Source: a virus
Length of the DNA stretch: 20,717 nt
Strand: one strand, 5' to 3'
IMG/VR virus record: IMGVR_UViG_3300020056_000205
Coordinates: 1-20,717 of that record
Each line of letters begins with the position of its first letter. The first letter of the stretch is position 1. Shown one piece after another: positions 1 through 7,272 of this stretch. The translations under genes and the position numbers were made by a program. The notes under the pieces are model-generated. The model did no database searches and was not told the DNA's origin. It saw only the letters and a program-made list of their open reading frames with translations.

Positions 1-918
1 ATTTATGATTGTGGATATGCAAATGTACAACCTCACAGTGGAGCTAATGCAAACCTAGCTGTATTCCAAGCATTCTTAGAGCCTGGTTCTCGTATACTTG
101 GAATGGACCTAGCAAGTGGTGGTCATTTATCACACGGCGCACCAGTTAATATTTCTGGTAAAAATTATACGACTGAACATTATGGTGTTGACAATAATGG
201 ATATATTGATTACGAAGAAGTTCGTAAAAAAGCACTTAAGTTTAGACCTCACATGATTATTGCTGGAGCATCTGCTTATCCTCGTCAAATTGATTGGAAA
301 AAGTTTAGAGAGATTGCAGATGAATGTAGAGCATTATTAATGGTAGATATGGCTCACTATTCAGGCCTGATCGCTGGTGGTGCTTACGATAATCCAGTTC
401 CTTATGCTGATGTTGTCACATCAACAACACATAAAACATTAAGAGGACCTCGTGGTGGAATTATTTTGTGGAATAACGATAAATATACTAAAATGATTAA
501 TTCAGCTGTATTCCCAGGAACACAAGGTGGACCATTGATGAATATTATTGCAGCTAAAGCTCAATCATTTATTGAAGCAGACACAAAAGAATTTTATGAT
601 TATGCAGAACAAGTAATATCAAATGCACAAGCAATGTGTAGAGTATTTGAAGAAAATGGTTTTCCTGTACAAACAGGTGGAACAGATTCACATATTATAT
701 TAATGGATTTAAGCAAGAGTAAGTTTAGTGGTAGACAAGCAGCAGACCTATTAGAAGAGAATGGTATTACTGTAAACAAAAACGGTATACCAAATGACCC
801 TCGACCCTTTATGGAAACATCAGGTATTCGTATAGGTACTGCAGCAGAAACGACAAGAGGCCATGACGAAGAATGGTTTGCAAGATTAGCCCTTAGAATA
901 GTGGAGTTATTACGATAA
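1..918 (+). CDS. glyA: Serine hydroxymethyltransferase, 5'-truncated by the window edge
   Basis: This PLP enzyme interconverts serine and glycine while charging tetrahydrofolate with a one-carbon unit, which feeds thymidylate synthesis. The frame is open from base 1 (Y-D-C-G-Y-A-N-V-Q-P-H-S-G-A-N) to the TAA at 916-918, so 305 codons are present and roughly the first 80-90 residues are missing. An internal ATG at 103 is not the true start because strong family sequence lies upstream of it. The PLP-lysine motif is clear: T-T-H-K-T-L-R-G-P-R-G, with the lysine codon at 433-435. The GTQGGP motif and a C-terminal R-I-G-T-A segment also fit the family. The stop overlaps the next ATG (TAATG), so it is the first visible gene of the operon. 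In a phage it probably supports nucleotide synthesis, in line with the RNR genes downstream. Confidence 0.95.
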   Translation: MYDCGYANVQPHSGANANLAVFQAFLEPGSRILGMDLASGGHLSHGAPVNISGKNYTTEHYGVDNNGYIDYEEVRKKALKFRPHMIIAGASAYPRQIDWKKFREIADECRALLMVDMAHYSGLIAGGAYDNPVPYADVVTSTTHKTLRGPRGGIILWNNDKYTKMINSAVFPGTQGGPLMNIIAAKAQSFIEADTKEFYDYAEQVISNAQAMCRVFEENGFPVQTGGTDSHIILMDLSKSKFSGRQAADLLEENGITVNKNGIPNDPRPFMETSGIRIGTAAETTRGHDEEWFARLALRIVELLR

Positions 919-1106
919 TGGAAATCACACCAATTAGCCCAATGTGGCCCACAAATTATTTTCAGAAAGTTGAATACGATACTCGAGTTGTGAAAGCAAC
1001 AGTTCGTATTAATGGAAACGAACAGGTGGAAACTGTTTATACTTACGATAAGTATGGTCGGCTTGAAAGTACAGTTATACACCCAAAAACAATAGCAGAC
1101 GTATGA
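918..1106 (+). CDS. Small hypothetical protein, 62 aa
   Basis: I do not recognise this protein. It starts at the ATG that overlaps the stop of the SHMT gene and ends overlapping the next ATG (at 1103), so it sits in a translationally coupled string. The N-terminus has a short proline/tryptophan-rich stretch (M-E-I-T-P-I-S-P-M-W-P). The middle looks like alternating beta strands (V-K-A-T-V-R-I, then V-E-T-V-Y-T-Y-D-K-Y-G-R-L), loosely recalling the Y-D-x-x-G-R-L unit of RHS/YD repeats, but one unit is not enough to assign that family. No signal peptide or membrane segment is visible. Gene packing and sensible composition support it as real. Confidence 0.7.
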   Translation: MEITPISPMWPTNYFQKVEYDTRVVKATVRINGNEQVETVYTYDKYGRLESTVIHPKTIADV

Positions 1107-1765
1107 GTGTAAATATTCCAAAAAAGATGTCCCACATTTGGATTGGACCAAAACCTGCTCCACTCAAATGGATGTATACTTGGCGAGATAAACACCCAGA
1201 CTGGGAATATAAGATATTCACAGACCAAATGTTAAGAAATCGTGCGTGGAGAAACCAAGCATTAATTGAAACATACTATAATGCAAAAGCTTGGTGTGGT
1301 GTATCTGATTTAATTCGATATGAGCTATTGTATGAACGTGGTGGATTTATTTGTGAAGCTGATATGATTTGTTTAGAAAATACAGATGAATTATGGAATT
1401 CACCAGCTGACCATGCTTATACATGTTATGAAAACGAAAAGGGTAGACCTAATTATGTTCAACCAATTTTTGGATGTAATCCAGAAAATCCTTTTGTTAA
1501 ATTTATATTAGATGAGCTGAAAAAACTTAGACCTCAAGATTTACATAGACAACCGCATAATTCTACTGGTAATGCTTTCTTAGCAAAACATGTTCCAAAT
1601 TGGAAAGACAAATTAACTATTTGGCCATCTCATTACTTTATACCACAATTTTATATTAATGGTTCACAAAGATACGATGGACCAGATAAAGTTTACGCAG
1701 ACCATAAATGGGGCTCAACTGGTATGGGCTTTAATTGCGTGGACTATTCTCAAGGAGTATTATAG
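1103..1765 (+). CDS. GT32-like (Och1/capsular type) glycosyltransferase
   Basis: This 220-residue protein fits the small glycosyltransferases that carry the sugar-binding DXD-containing region. It opens with I-P-K-K-M-S-H-I-W-I-G (residues 5-15), the typical first strand, then W-R-D-K-H-P-D-W-E-Y-K-I-F-T-D (27-41). The core S-D-L-I-R-Y-E-L-L-Y-E-R-G-G (68-81) precedes E-A-D at 85-87, where the family usually has D-x-D. This conservative change probably keeps metal and nucleotide-sugar binding. No membrane segment is seen, so it would act in the cytoplasm. The start overlaps the preceding stop by four bases (ATGA). Its stop overlaps the GTG of the sulfotransferase gene. The acceptor is unknown; tail-fibre protein, host surface glycan and phage DNA are all possible. 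Confidence 0.8.
   Translation: MSVNIPKKMSHIWIGPKPAPLKWMYTWRDKHPDWEYKIFTDQMLRNRAWRNQALIETYYNAKAWCGVSDLIRYELLYERGGFICEADMICLENTDELWNSPADHAYTCYENEKGRPNYVQPIFGCNPENPFVKFILDELKKLRPQDLHRQPHNSTGNAFLAKHVPNWKDKLTIWPSHYFIPQFYINGSQRYDGPDKVYADHKWGSTGMGFNCVDYSQGVL
1752..1757 (+). promoter_or_regulatory. Ribosome binding site fixing a GTG start
   Basis: AAGGAG lies seven bases before the GTG at 1765. It selects that GTG over an upstream in-frame TTG at 1735, which would lengthen the protein by ten residues inside the previous gene without a comparable site. Confidence 0.8.
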
Positions 1766-2421
1766 TGTACTTATCACATAAACACAAATTCTTATTTTTA
1801 CGTACGCCGAAAACTGCAAGTAGTAGTTTATCGGATTTCTTTATTCGTAATATAGACGATAAAGATGCAATTTATACTGAAGTAGAAGATAGTAATCTAC
1901 CAGGAACATTAGATGAAGCAATAGTAAGTAAATATCGTCCTTATGCTTTTTATCATTTTACATTAAACCAATTAATTGACGAAGGTGTATTAACAGAAGA
2001 ACAAGCATTAGAATATGATATATTTGCTTTATTGAGAAATCCTGTTGACAGAGCAAAGAGCTTTTATTATTTTTATCGTAAATGGAAAGCGCACGGTACA
2101 GACCCTTCTATAGAACAATATCGTGATTGGACAGTTAACGGAGTATTTAAAGGCGAACCAAATAGTGGTATTGTTCAAAGTAGCTTATTAAAACTTGGTA
2201 ATAAGCGCGTTGGTCGTTTTTGGTTATATGAAAATTTAGAAAAAGAATTAAGTAATTTTATGTTTAATCGTAGGTTACGTATTGACCATGCATTACCAAG
2301 ACATAAAACAGATTCAAGAGCAACAAAAATAAATGAGATTGAATTTGAGCAAAAAGACATTGACGAAATGAAAATTACTTTTGCTGAAGATTTTAAATTA
2401 TACGAAGAGTTAACAGAGTGA
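1765..2421 (+). CDS. Sulfotransferase family protein (PAPS-dependent)
   Basis: Sulfotransferases move a sulfuryl group from PAPS to a sugar or other acceptor. The N-terminus F-L-F-L-R-T-P-K-T-A-S-S-S-L (residues 9-22) is the P-loop-like 5'-phosphosulfate-binding motif. L-R-N-P-V-D-R-A-K-S (90-99) is the 3'-phosphate-binding motif with its conserved Arg and Ser. At 218 residues it is short but complete for phage and bacterial members. The GTG at 1765 is preferred because of the strong AAGGAG before it and the TAGTG overlap with the preceding stop. It lies between two glycosyltransferase genes, so a sulfated sugar product is a reasonable inference. The acceptor is not visible from sequence. Confidence 0.85.
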   Translation: MYLSHKHKFLFLRTPKTASSSLSDFFIRNIDDKDAIYTEVEDSNLPGTLDEAIVSKYRPYAFYHFTLNQLIDEGVLTEEQALEYDIFALLRNPVDRAKSFYYFYRKWKAHGTDPSIEQYRDWTVNGVFKGEPNSGIVQSSLLKLGNKRVGRFWLYENLEKELSNFMFNRRLRIDHALPRHKTDSRATKINEIEFEQKDIDEMKITFAEDFKLYEELTE

Positions 2422-3104
2422 AAGCTTATATTCTCAGGATAGATACACCTATATCACATAAGTATGCAAAAATGTGTGCAGAAACATGTGATGTTATTGA
2501 TTTAGATTGGGAATACTTTGATGGTTGGTCAGATATTACTGGTCGTGCAGCTTGGTGCCAAACTGGTATTAAGATGAAATTTTACGAACCACCTTTAATT
2601 GTTGATAATATGACACCAGCTCAAAAAGCAAATGCGTGTTCAGCTGGACATGGAGCAATATGGAAAAAGATTGCAGAAGGTGACGATGAAGTTGGTATTG
2701 TATTAGAGCACGATGCTTTAATGTATTATAAACCAGATATTAAAGTACCAGATAACTATATTATTGTATTAGGTTATAAATTAGCTAACTATCATGATTA
2801 TAGATTTTTAGATGCTAAGAATGAACCTAGAGAATTAATTAATATTGATGGTCACGAAGGTGCTCATGCATATATGATGACTAAACGAACTGCACAAAAT
2901 CTTATACATGAGATTGAAGAAAAGGGTATTTTAGGCGCTGTTGACAATGCATATTTTATACGAGGACAACGTAGAACAAATATTCCGTTGTGTATTATGT
3001 CACCAACACCAGCAATAGGTTATTTAAGAGAAAGTACAATATGGAATAAATCTGCACATGTAAATTATGAATTTATTCCGTCATTTGCAAAATATTATAA
3101 ATAA
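2418..3104 (+). CDS. GT25-like glycosyltransferase
   Basis: This 228-residue protein resembles glycosyltransferase family 25 (LPS biosynthesis type). It starts M-K-A-Y-I-L-R-I-D, contains C-S-A-G-H-G-A-I-W (residues 74-82), matching the family's S-x-G-x-x-x-x-H/W region, and then G-I-V-L-E-H-D-A (93-100), equivalent to the usual L-E-D-D-A metal/nucleotide site with the first Asp replaced by His. A later histidine/glycine stretch (D-G-H-E-G-A-H-A-Y) is compatible with the family's downstream catalytic region. The GTG start overlaps the sulfotransferase stop (GTGA). It is the last gene of the operon; its stop codon lies inside a TATAAATA late promoter motif for the next transcription unit. Confidence 0.75.
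   Translation: MKAYILRIDTPISHKYAKMCAETCDVIDLDWEYFDGWSDITGRAAWCQTGIKMKFYEPPLIVDNMTPAQKANACSAGHGAIWKKIAEGDDEVGIVLEHDALMYYKPDIKVPDNYIIVLGYKLANYHDYRFLDAKNEPRELINIDGHEGAHAYMMTKRTAQNLIHEIEEKGILGAVDNAYFIRGQRRTNIPLCIMSPTPAIGYLRESTIWNKSAHVNYEFIPSFAKYYK
3096..3103 (+). promoter_or_regulatory. T4-type late promoter motif
   Basis: TATAAATA, identical to the T4 late promoter consensus, spans the end of the GT25-like gene, 41 bases before the ATG at 3145. The gap 3105-3144 is the expected late leader. Identification is by motif and position only. Confidence 0.55.
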
Positions 3105-3144
3105 AACAGAGTAGATATACATTTTTAATTTAGGGCTTATTTTT

Positions 3145-5568
3145 ATGGGCAAAACATTCCAAGAATACTTAGCCGCAAAGGCAAAAGAAAAAGAACTTCA
3201 AGAAGTCGAAAAAGATGCCGATGGCAACATCGTCAACAAAGATGGCAAAATCTTGAAGAAAGCTCGTGGTAATAAAAAACCAGAGCCTGAAGCTGATGGC
3301 AAAGAAACTGAGGTTGATACAAAACCAGAGACAGATGATGAACCTGAAGCAGAACTTAAGCCAAAGAAAAAAGTTAAGTCAGATGACGAAGTTGAAGTCG
3401 ACGACACCAAGGACGACCCAAAAGCTGCAAGTAAAGACAGCGATAAAGCGGGTACTGAAATTGATGATAAAGAAGATGACGATAAAGAAACCGGCCAAAA
3501 CATAGTTAAAAAGACAGCCGATAAAAACTCATCAGATGAAAAACAAAACAAGAAAAGATTTAATCCAACGAGATTCGTGAACGTTAAACCAGAAATTACA
3601 GAAAATTTAAACGAAGCAGCGTATGACACTGCTGTTATATCATTTGGGCGTATGAATCCCGTGACAGTAGGTCACGAAAAGCTCATCAATAAAGTTCTTA
3701 CAACTGCAAGAAGTAGAAGGGCTACACCGTTTGTATATCTATCTCACTCTACAGACCCTAAGAAAAACCCTCTACCTTATGACCAAAAACTCATGTTCGC
3801 TCAGGCAGCCTTTGGTCGACGTCTTGTTGTAAAATCTCGAGCACGAACAATCATTGAAGTTGCTAAAGAATTACAAAAGACATTTAAAACTCTAATCCTC
3901 GTGGTTGGCTCAGACCGCGTCAAGGAATTTGATGACCTACTCAACAGATATAATGGAAAAGAGTTTACATTTGATAAAATTGAAGTTATTTCAGCTGGGG
4001 AAAGAGACCCGGATGCAGAAGGTGTTACAGGAATGTCTGCATCTAAAATGAGAAAAGCAGCTGAAGACGGAGATTTAGCATCCTTCAAAAAAGGCCTACC
4101 TCGTAAATTACAATCAAAAGCCAAATCGGTATATGGCGCAGTAAGAGCAGGTATGGGTATTAAAGAAGGTATTGAAGAAATTGAACAAGACTATTTAGAA
4201 GAAGCATTGACTCGTCAACAAAGACTTAGACGTAAAATGGTTATGCGTCGTATGAAGTCTAAGATTATGATGGGTCGACGTAGAGCATTAAAAAAGAGAG
4301 CTACTCTTGAAGTATTAAAGAATAGGTCTCGTAGGTTAGTATATCGTATGTTAAAGAAGAGATTCTCAAAAGGACGATATGCAGAAATGCCTTATTCAGC
4401 AAGACAAAGAGTCGATGACAGAATTAAAAAGATTTCTAAAAATAGAATTGATACTTTAATGAGAAGATTCTTACCTAAAGTTAAAGCAGTTCAAAAAGCT
4501 CGATTAGCTAATAAAATTAAGAAAAAGAATTCTACAAGTACACCTAAACCAAAGTCAGTTAAAGTTGCAAAACCAGCAATTGAGAGTTACGACGCTCTAT
4601 GGGAAGCATTTCAAGCTGAAAGAGTTGTTAAAGGTAAACTAGACCCAAACAGCCCAATGGGAAAAACGAAACTGACCGGCAGAGAAGTCTCACAATACTA
4701 CCGAGATAATCCAGCTGCTAAACGTGCTGCAAGAGATAAAAATGTCAAACTTGCTATTGAGTTGGCCCTGGATTTAGGCGGTAACATGAATTATGCGATA
4801 AAAGAAATTGAAAAATTAAAGCGCAATTTATCTAAACATCCTGAAGTTAAAAAAGCATTGCGTAGTGCTAATGAAAACTTTGACTATGAAAGCTATGCAG
4901 AATATACTCTTGAAGCTCGAATGAAGAGTCCACAAGATAAAGATGTTAAAGATTTAAAAGGTACACAACCAAGCAAATATTATAAGGGCGTCAAGAAAGA
5001 TACTAAAGACGACCGTGATGCTCATTTTAAGCGTAAAGCTAAAATGGACGATGATAATCCAAAAGCATATACACCAGCTCCTGGTGACAAAGACCCTAAA
5101 ACGGGCGAACTAAAGAAAACAAAACCATCTAATCACACAACTAAATTTAAGAAAATGTTTGGAACAGAACAGAAAATCTTAAAAAGACCTCACATGCTTA
5201 TTGCAAGAAATGGTAAACCAGTTGTAGATAAAAGATTTAAACACTTTCGCAATGGACCAGAGCAACTTGAAGCTGAACGTCAAAGAAAGATGGCAGCGTT
5301 ATTACAAGTAGCTGAAGATGTAGAATTTATTTTTGAGAGTAACCCAAAAGCTGCTCTTAAGAAAAAGGCAGAAAAAACTGGTATGCCTTATGGAATATTA
5401 AAGAAAGTATTTGATAGAGGAGTAGCTGCATGGAGAACAGGTCACAGACCTGGAACAACTCCAACACAATGGGGATTAGCTCGTGTTAATAGTTTTGCTA
5501 CTAAATCATCAGGAACATGGGGTAAGGCTGATAGCGACCTCGCTAAAAAAGTAAGGGATAGCAAATAA
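3145..5568 (+). CDS. Modular head protein with nucleotidyltransferase domain and capsid-targeting-like N-terminus
   Basis: This 807-residue protein appears built from modules. Residues 1-15 (M-G-K-T-F-Q-E-Y-L-A-A-K-A) closely resemble the T4 internal-protein tag MKTYQEFIAEA. Residues 40-140 are acidic Lys/Glu/Asp-rich linker. Residues 158-330 are a cytidylyltransferase-like/NMNAT-type domain with F-G-R-M-N-P (167-172), T-V-G-H (174-177, a TxGH form of HIGH as in CoaD) and M-S-A-S-K-M-R (297-303). Residues 353-462 are extremely Arg/Lys-rich, suited to binding DNA. Three further basic modules follow (about 480-575, 590-720 and 733-807). They are separated by acidic segments containing I/L-x-E sites (L-N-E|A at 155, L-E-E|A at 351, L-W-E|A at 485, I-F-E|S at 729). 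I recall similar fusions in marine T4-like phages. The small-molecule substrate is unknown. No strong SD precedes the ATG. Confidence 0.75.
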   Translation: MGKTFQEYLAAKAKEKELQEVEKDADGNIVNKDGKILKKARGNKKPEPEADGKETEVDTKPETDDEPEAELKPKKKVKSDDEVEVDDTKDDPKAASKDSDKAGTEIDDKEDDDKETGQNIVKKTADKNSSDEKQNKKRFNPTRFVNVKPEITENLNEAAYDTAVISFGRMNPVTVGHEKLINKVLTTARSRRATPFVYLSHSTDPKKNPLPYDQKLMFAQAAFGRRLVVKSRARTIIEVAKELQKTFKTLILVVGSDRVKEFDDLLNRYNGKEFTFDKIEVISAGERDPDAEGVTGMSASKMRKAAEDGDLASFKKGLPRKLQSKAKSVYGAVRAGMGIKEGIEEIEQDYLEEALTRQQRLRRKMVMRRMKSKIMMGRRRALKKRATLEVLKNRSRRLVYRMLKKRFSKGRYAEMPYSARQRVDDRIKKISKNRIDTLMRRFLPKVKAVQKARLANKIKKKNSTSTPKPKSVKVAKPAIESYDALWEAFQAERVVKGKLDPNSPMGKTKLTGREVSQYYRDNPAAKRAARDKNVKLAIELALDLGGNMNYAIKEIEKLKRNLSKHPEVKKALRSANENFDYESYAEYTLEARMKSPQDKDVKDLKGTQPSKYYKGVKKDTKDDRDAHFKRKAKMDDDNPKAYTPAPGDKDPKTGELKKTKPSNHTTKFKKMFGTEQKILKRPHMLIARNGKPVVDKRFKHFRNGPEQLEAERQRKMAALLQVAEDVEFIFESNPKAALKKKAEKTGMPYGILKKVFDRGVAAWRTGHRPGTTPTQWGLARVNSFATKSSGTWGKADSDLAKKVRDSK

Positions 5569-5828
5569 TGAAAGATTTAAAAGGCAGTATTAACGAAGCA
5601 ATTGCACAAGTTGCTAATTATAATAAAGGTCAACGACCTATTGTTGAAGCAGAAACTGAAACTTTAGACGAAAGAGAAACAGATAAATACGGTAATCCAA
5701 AACTAAGTGATGCTGATAAAGATAAGATTGGTAAACTTAGAGAACAGATTGCTGAGAAAGAAAAAGAAATTAATAAGTTAAAAATTCAAATAGCAATGAC
5801 TAAGAAATTTGCAGGATTACCACAATAA
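5568..5828 (+). CDS. Small charged coiled-coil protein, candidate internal head protein
   Basis: This is an 86-residue protein of unknown function. The N-terminus M-K-D-L-K-G-S-I-N-E-A (I-N-E|A) has the same layout as the tagged neighbours. A second candidate cleavage region, P-I-V-E-A-E-T-E-T-L-D-E-R, lies near residues 25-38. Residues about 48-78 are a Lys/Glu heptad-like helix (I-G-K-L-R-E-Q-I-A-E-K-E-K-E-I-N-K-L), probably a coiled coil. The ATG overlaps the stop of the 807-residue gene and its stop overlaps the next ATG, so all three are likely translated together. It has no signal or membrane segment. Packaging in the head is inferred only from context and the N-terminal pattern. Confidence 0.7.
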   Translation: MKDLKGSINEAIAQVANYNKGQRPIVEAETETLDERETDKYGNPKLSDADKDKIGKLREQIAEKEKEINKLKIQIAMTKKFAGLPQ

Positions 5829-7270
5829 TGAATAAACGAGTAAGAGACTTAATTAACGAAAGCGGTGCTGGACTGTGGGGGACAGATAAAGCACGTAAGC
5901 GCTTACAGAAAGATACACCTGGACAAGAGATTAAATCGCTCGTTAAAAAGTCTCAGAAAGTTTCTGAAGCAATGTCTGATTCTGAAAAACATCAAGCGTT
6001 ACAAAAGAAAATTGCTGATGTTAGAAGACAGTACAGAGCAGGAACATGGGACGGCAATGTTAATAAAGATGGTAAACCTGTAATCCATGTTGATGGTAAA
6101 CCTGTCATTGTTGAAGATGTAAAAAATCCTTATAAAGCATACGATAACCAAAAGCTTCAGCAATTAAAGAGAAACATGAGAGATAATGTTGCTAACTTAA
6201 CACAACGTATACGTAAAAGAGCTGGTAATGCATCTCAAAGTTTAAAAGACGAATTAAAAGATTTAGAGCGTAAATCTAAGTTAATTGATTTAGCATTAAG
6301 AGATAGTGCAAAACAATCTGATGCTAAAAGAGCTGGTGTAGGCTCAGACAGAGAAACATTTAGAGATAGACAAAAACGTTTAGGTAAGCCTCAAACAGAA
6401 CAAGTTACTGATAAAGGACTTAAGATGGTCAATAAAAATGGTAACGTTGTTTACGCTACTCGCGATAAAGTCAAACATTACCAAGACCTAGGTTATAAAT
6501 CAGCTGCCTATATGGATGCTCGTAAAAAGACACTTTCACGAACTAATCAAAATCCAGAAAAATCATTTGCTGATGTACGAAGAATAGCTAAAGATATACA
6601 AAACAAAAAAGCTGGTGATACACCTCAAAGATATAGCGAATCAGTTGAGCAACTTAACGAACTTAAAATATCATTTAAATTTGACAAATTAGCAGACGCT
6701 GCAAGGGCTGAACGTAAAGCCATGCAGATGAAAAAATTAGATGTTGACTCTGAAAAGATTCAAGGTAAAAATATGTGGTTACTACATGTTACTGGTAATT
6801 ATACCGATATTATGAAGTATATCAAAAGAGTTGACCTTGAAGATAAAGTTCATGAGTCTAAAGAAATGAGTTTAGACGATATTAAAAAGAGATATGCTAA
6901 AGAGATAATTGCATTCCAAAATGATGGAAAGGATTTATCAAGTGGCGCTAAAATGGCTTTATATGGTTATGTTGGTTCAGATGCTTTAAAGACAGATGAC
7001 GCCGACGAGTTTGATGATTTCGTTATGGGTTTACAAATGGGTAAATACAAAAAAGAGTCATTAGATGAAGGTTCTGAATCTTGGGAAGATGGATATAAAA
7101 GAAGAGTTGTAAAAACAACCAAGCCAGAGCACAAAGAAAAAGGTTACAATTGGAGAATTAAGGGTAAAGATAAAGCTCATCTCACAATCAAGTTATATAA
7201 AGACAAACCTTCTCAAGAAGAATTTAACAAACAAATGAAACGTGTAGCAGGACACGAGTTCGGAGGATAA
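5828..7270 (+). CDS. Large basic modular protein, candidate processed internal head protein
   Basis: This 480-residue protein is unrecognised as a whole. It starts M-N-K-R-V-R-D-L-I-N-E-S (I-N-E|S), matching the tag pattern. It then shows V-S-E-A-M near residue 46, a short tandem repeat D-G-K-P-V-I (81-86 and 89-94), and a basic helical stretch (105-160). A compact module at 196-235 (K-M-V-N-K-N-G-N-V-V-Y-A...Y-Q-D-L-G-Y-K) recurs at the C-terminus of the protein encoded at 10142. A second site-bearing linker (S-E-S-V-E-Q-L-N-E|L, 270-278) precedes a beta/alpha domain, and a third (S-L-D-E|G, 411-414) precedes the C-terminal basic domain. The ATG overlaps the previous stop. The pattern of basic domains joined by acidic linkers with I/L-x-E sites suggests processing by the prohead protease. 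Confidence 0.7.
   Translation: MNKRVRDLINESGAGLWGTDKARKRLQKDTPGQEIKSLVKKSQKVSEAMSDSEKHQALQKKIADVRRQYRAGTWDGNVNKDGKPVIHVDGKPVIVEDVKNPYKAYDNQKLQQLKRNMRDNVANLTQRIRKRAGNASQSLKDELKDLERKSKLIDLALRDSAKQSDAKRAGVGSDRETFRDRQKRLGKPQTEQVTDKGLKMVNKNGNVVYATRDKVKHYQDLGYKSAAYMDARKKTLSRTNQNPEKSFADVRRIAKDIQNKKAGDTPQRYSESVEQLNELKISFKFDKLADAARAERKAMQMKKLDVDSEKIQGKNMWLLHVTGNYTDIMKYIKRVDLEDKVHESKEMSLDDIKKRYAKEIIAFQNDGKDLSSGAKMALYGYVGSDALKTDDADEFDDFVMGLQMGKYKKESLDEGSESWEDGYKRRVVKTTKPEHKEKGYNWRIKGKDKAHLTIKLYKDKPSQEEFNKQMKRVAGHEFGG
6068..6112 (+). repeat. In-frame tandem repeat encoding DGKPVI twice
   Basis: Two copies of a 24-base unit (the second less complete) start at 6068 and 6092. The first 15 bases of each are identical and encode D-G-K-P-V. 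It keeps the reading frame, so it looks like a small in-gene duplication. Confidence 0.6.
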
Positions 7271-7272
7271 AA

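Noticed and set aside
600-1163. Minus-strand 187-residue frame opposite SHMT and the next gene
   Set aside because: The + strand holds a clear SHMT and a coupled small gene here. The antisense product has no recognisable motif or start signal.
1735-1764. TTG at 1735 as the start of the sulfotransferase
   Set aside because: The GTG at 1765 has AAGGAG at ideal spacing and the usual stop/start overlap. The added ten residues are not part of the family's N-terminus.
3198-3629. Minus-strand frame encoding a Ser/Phe-rich 143-residue product
   Set aside because: It is the antisense shadow of the acidic Lys/Glu/Asp linker of the + strand gene. It has no SD, and its low-complexity serine runs come from the complementary codons.
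478-5690. GATAAATA matches inside coding sequence (near 478 and 5682) as late promoters
   Set aside because: Both are inside genes without a nearby downstream start. Such matches are expected by chance in AT-rich DNA.
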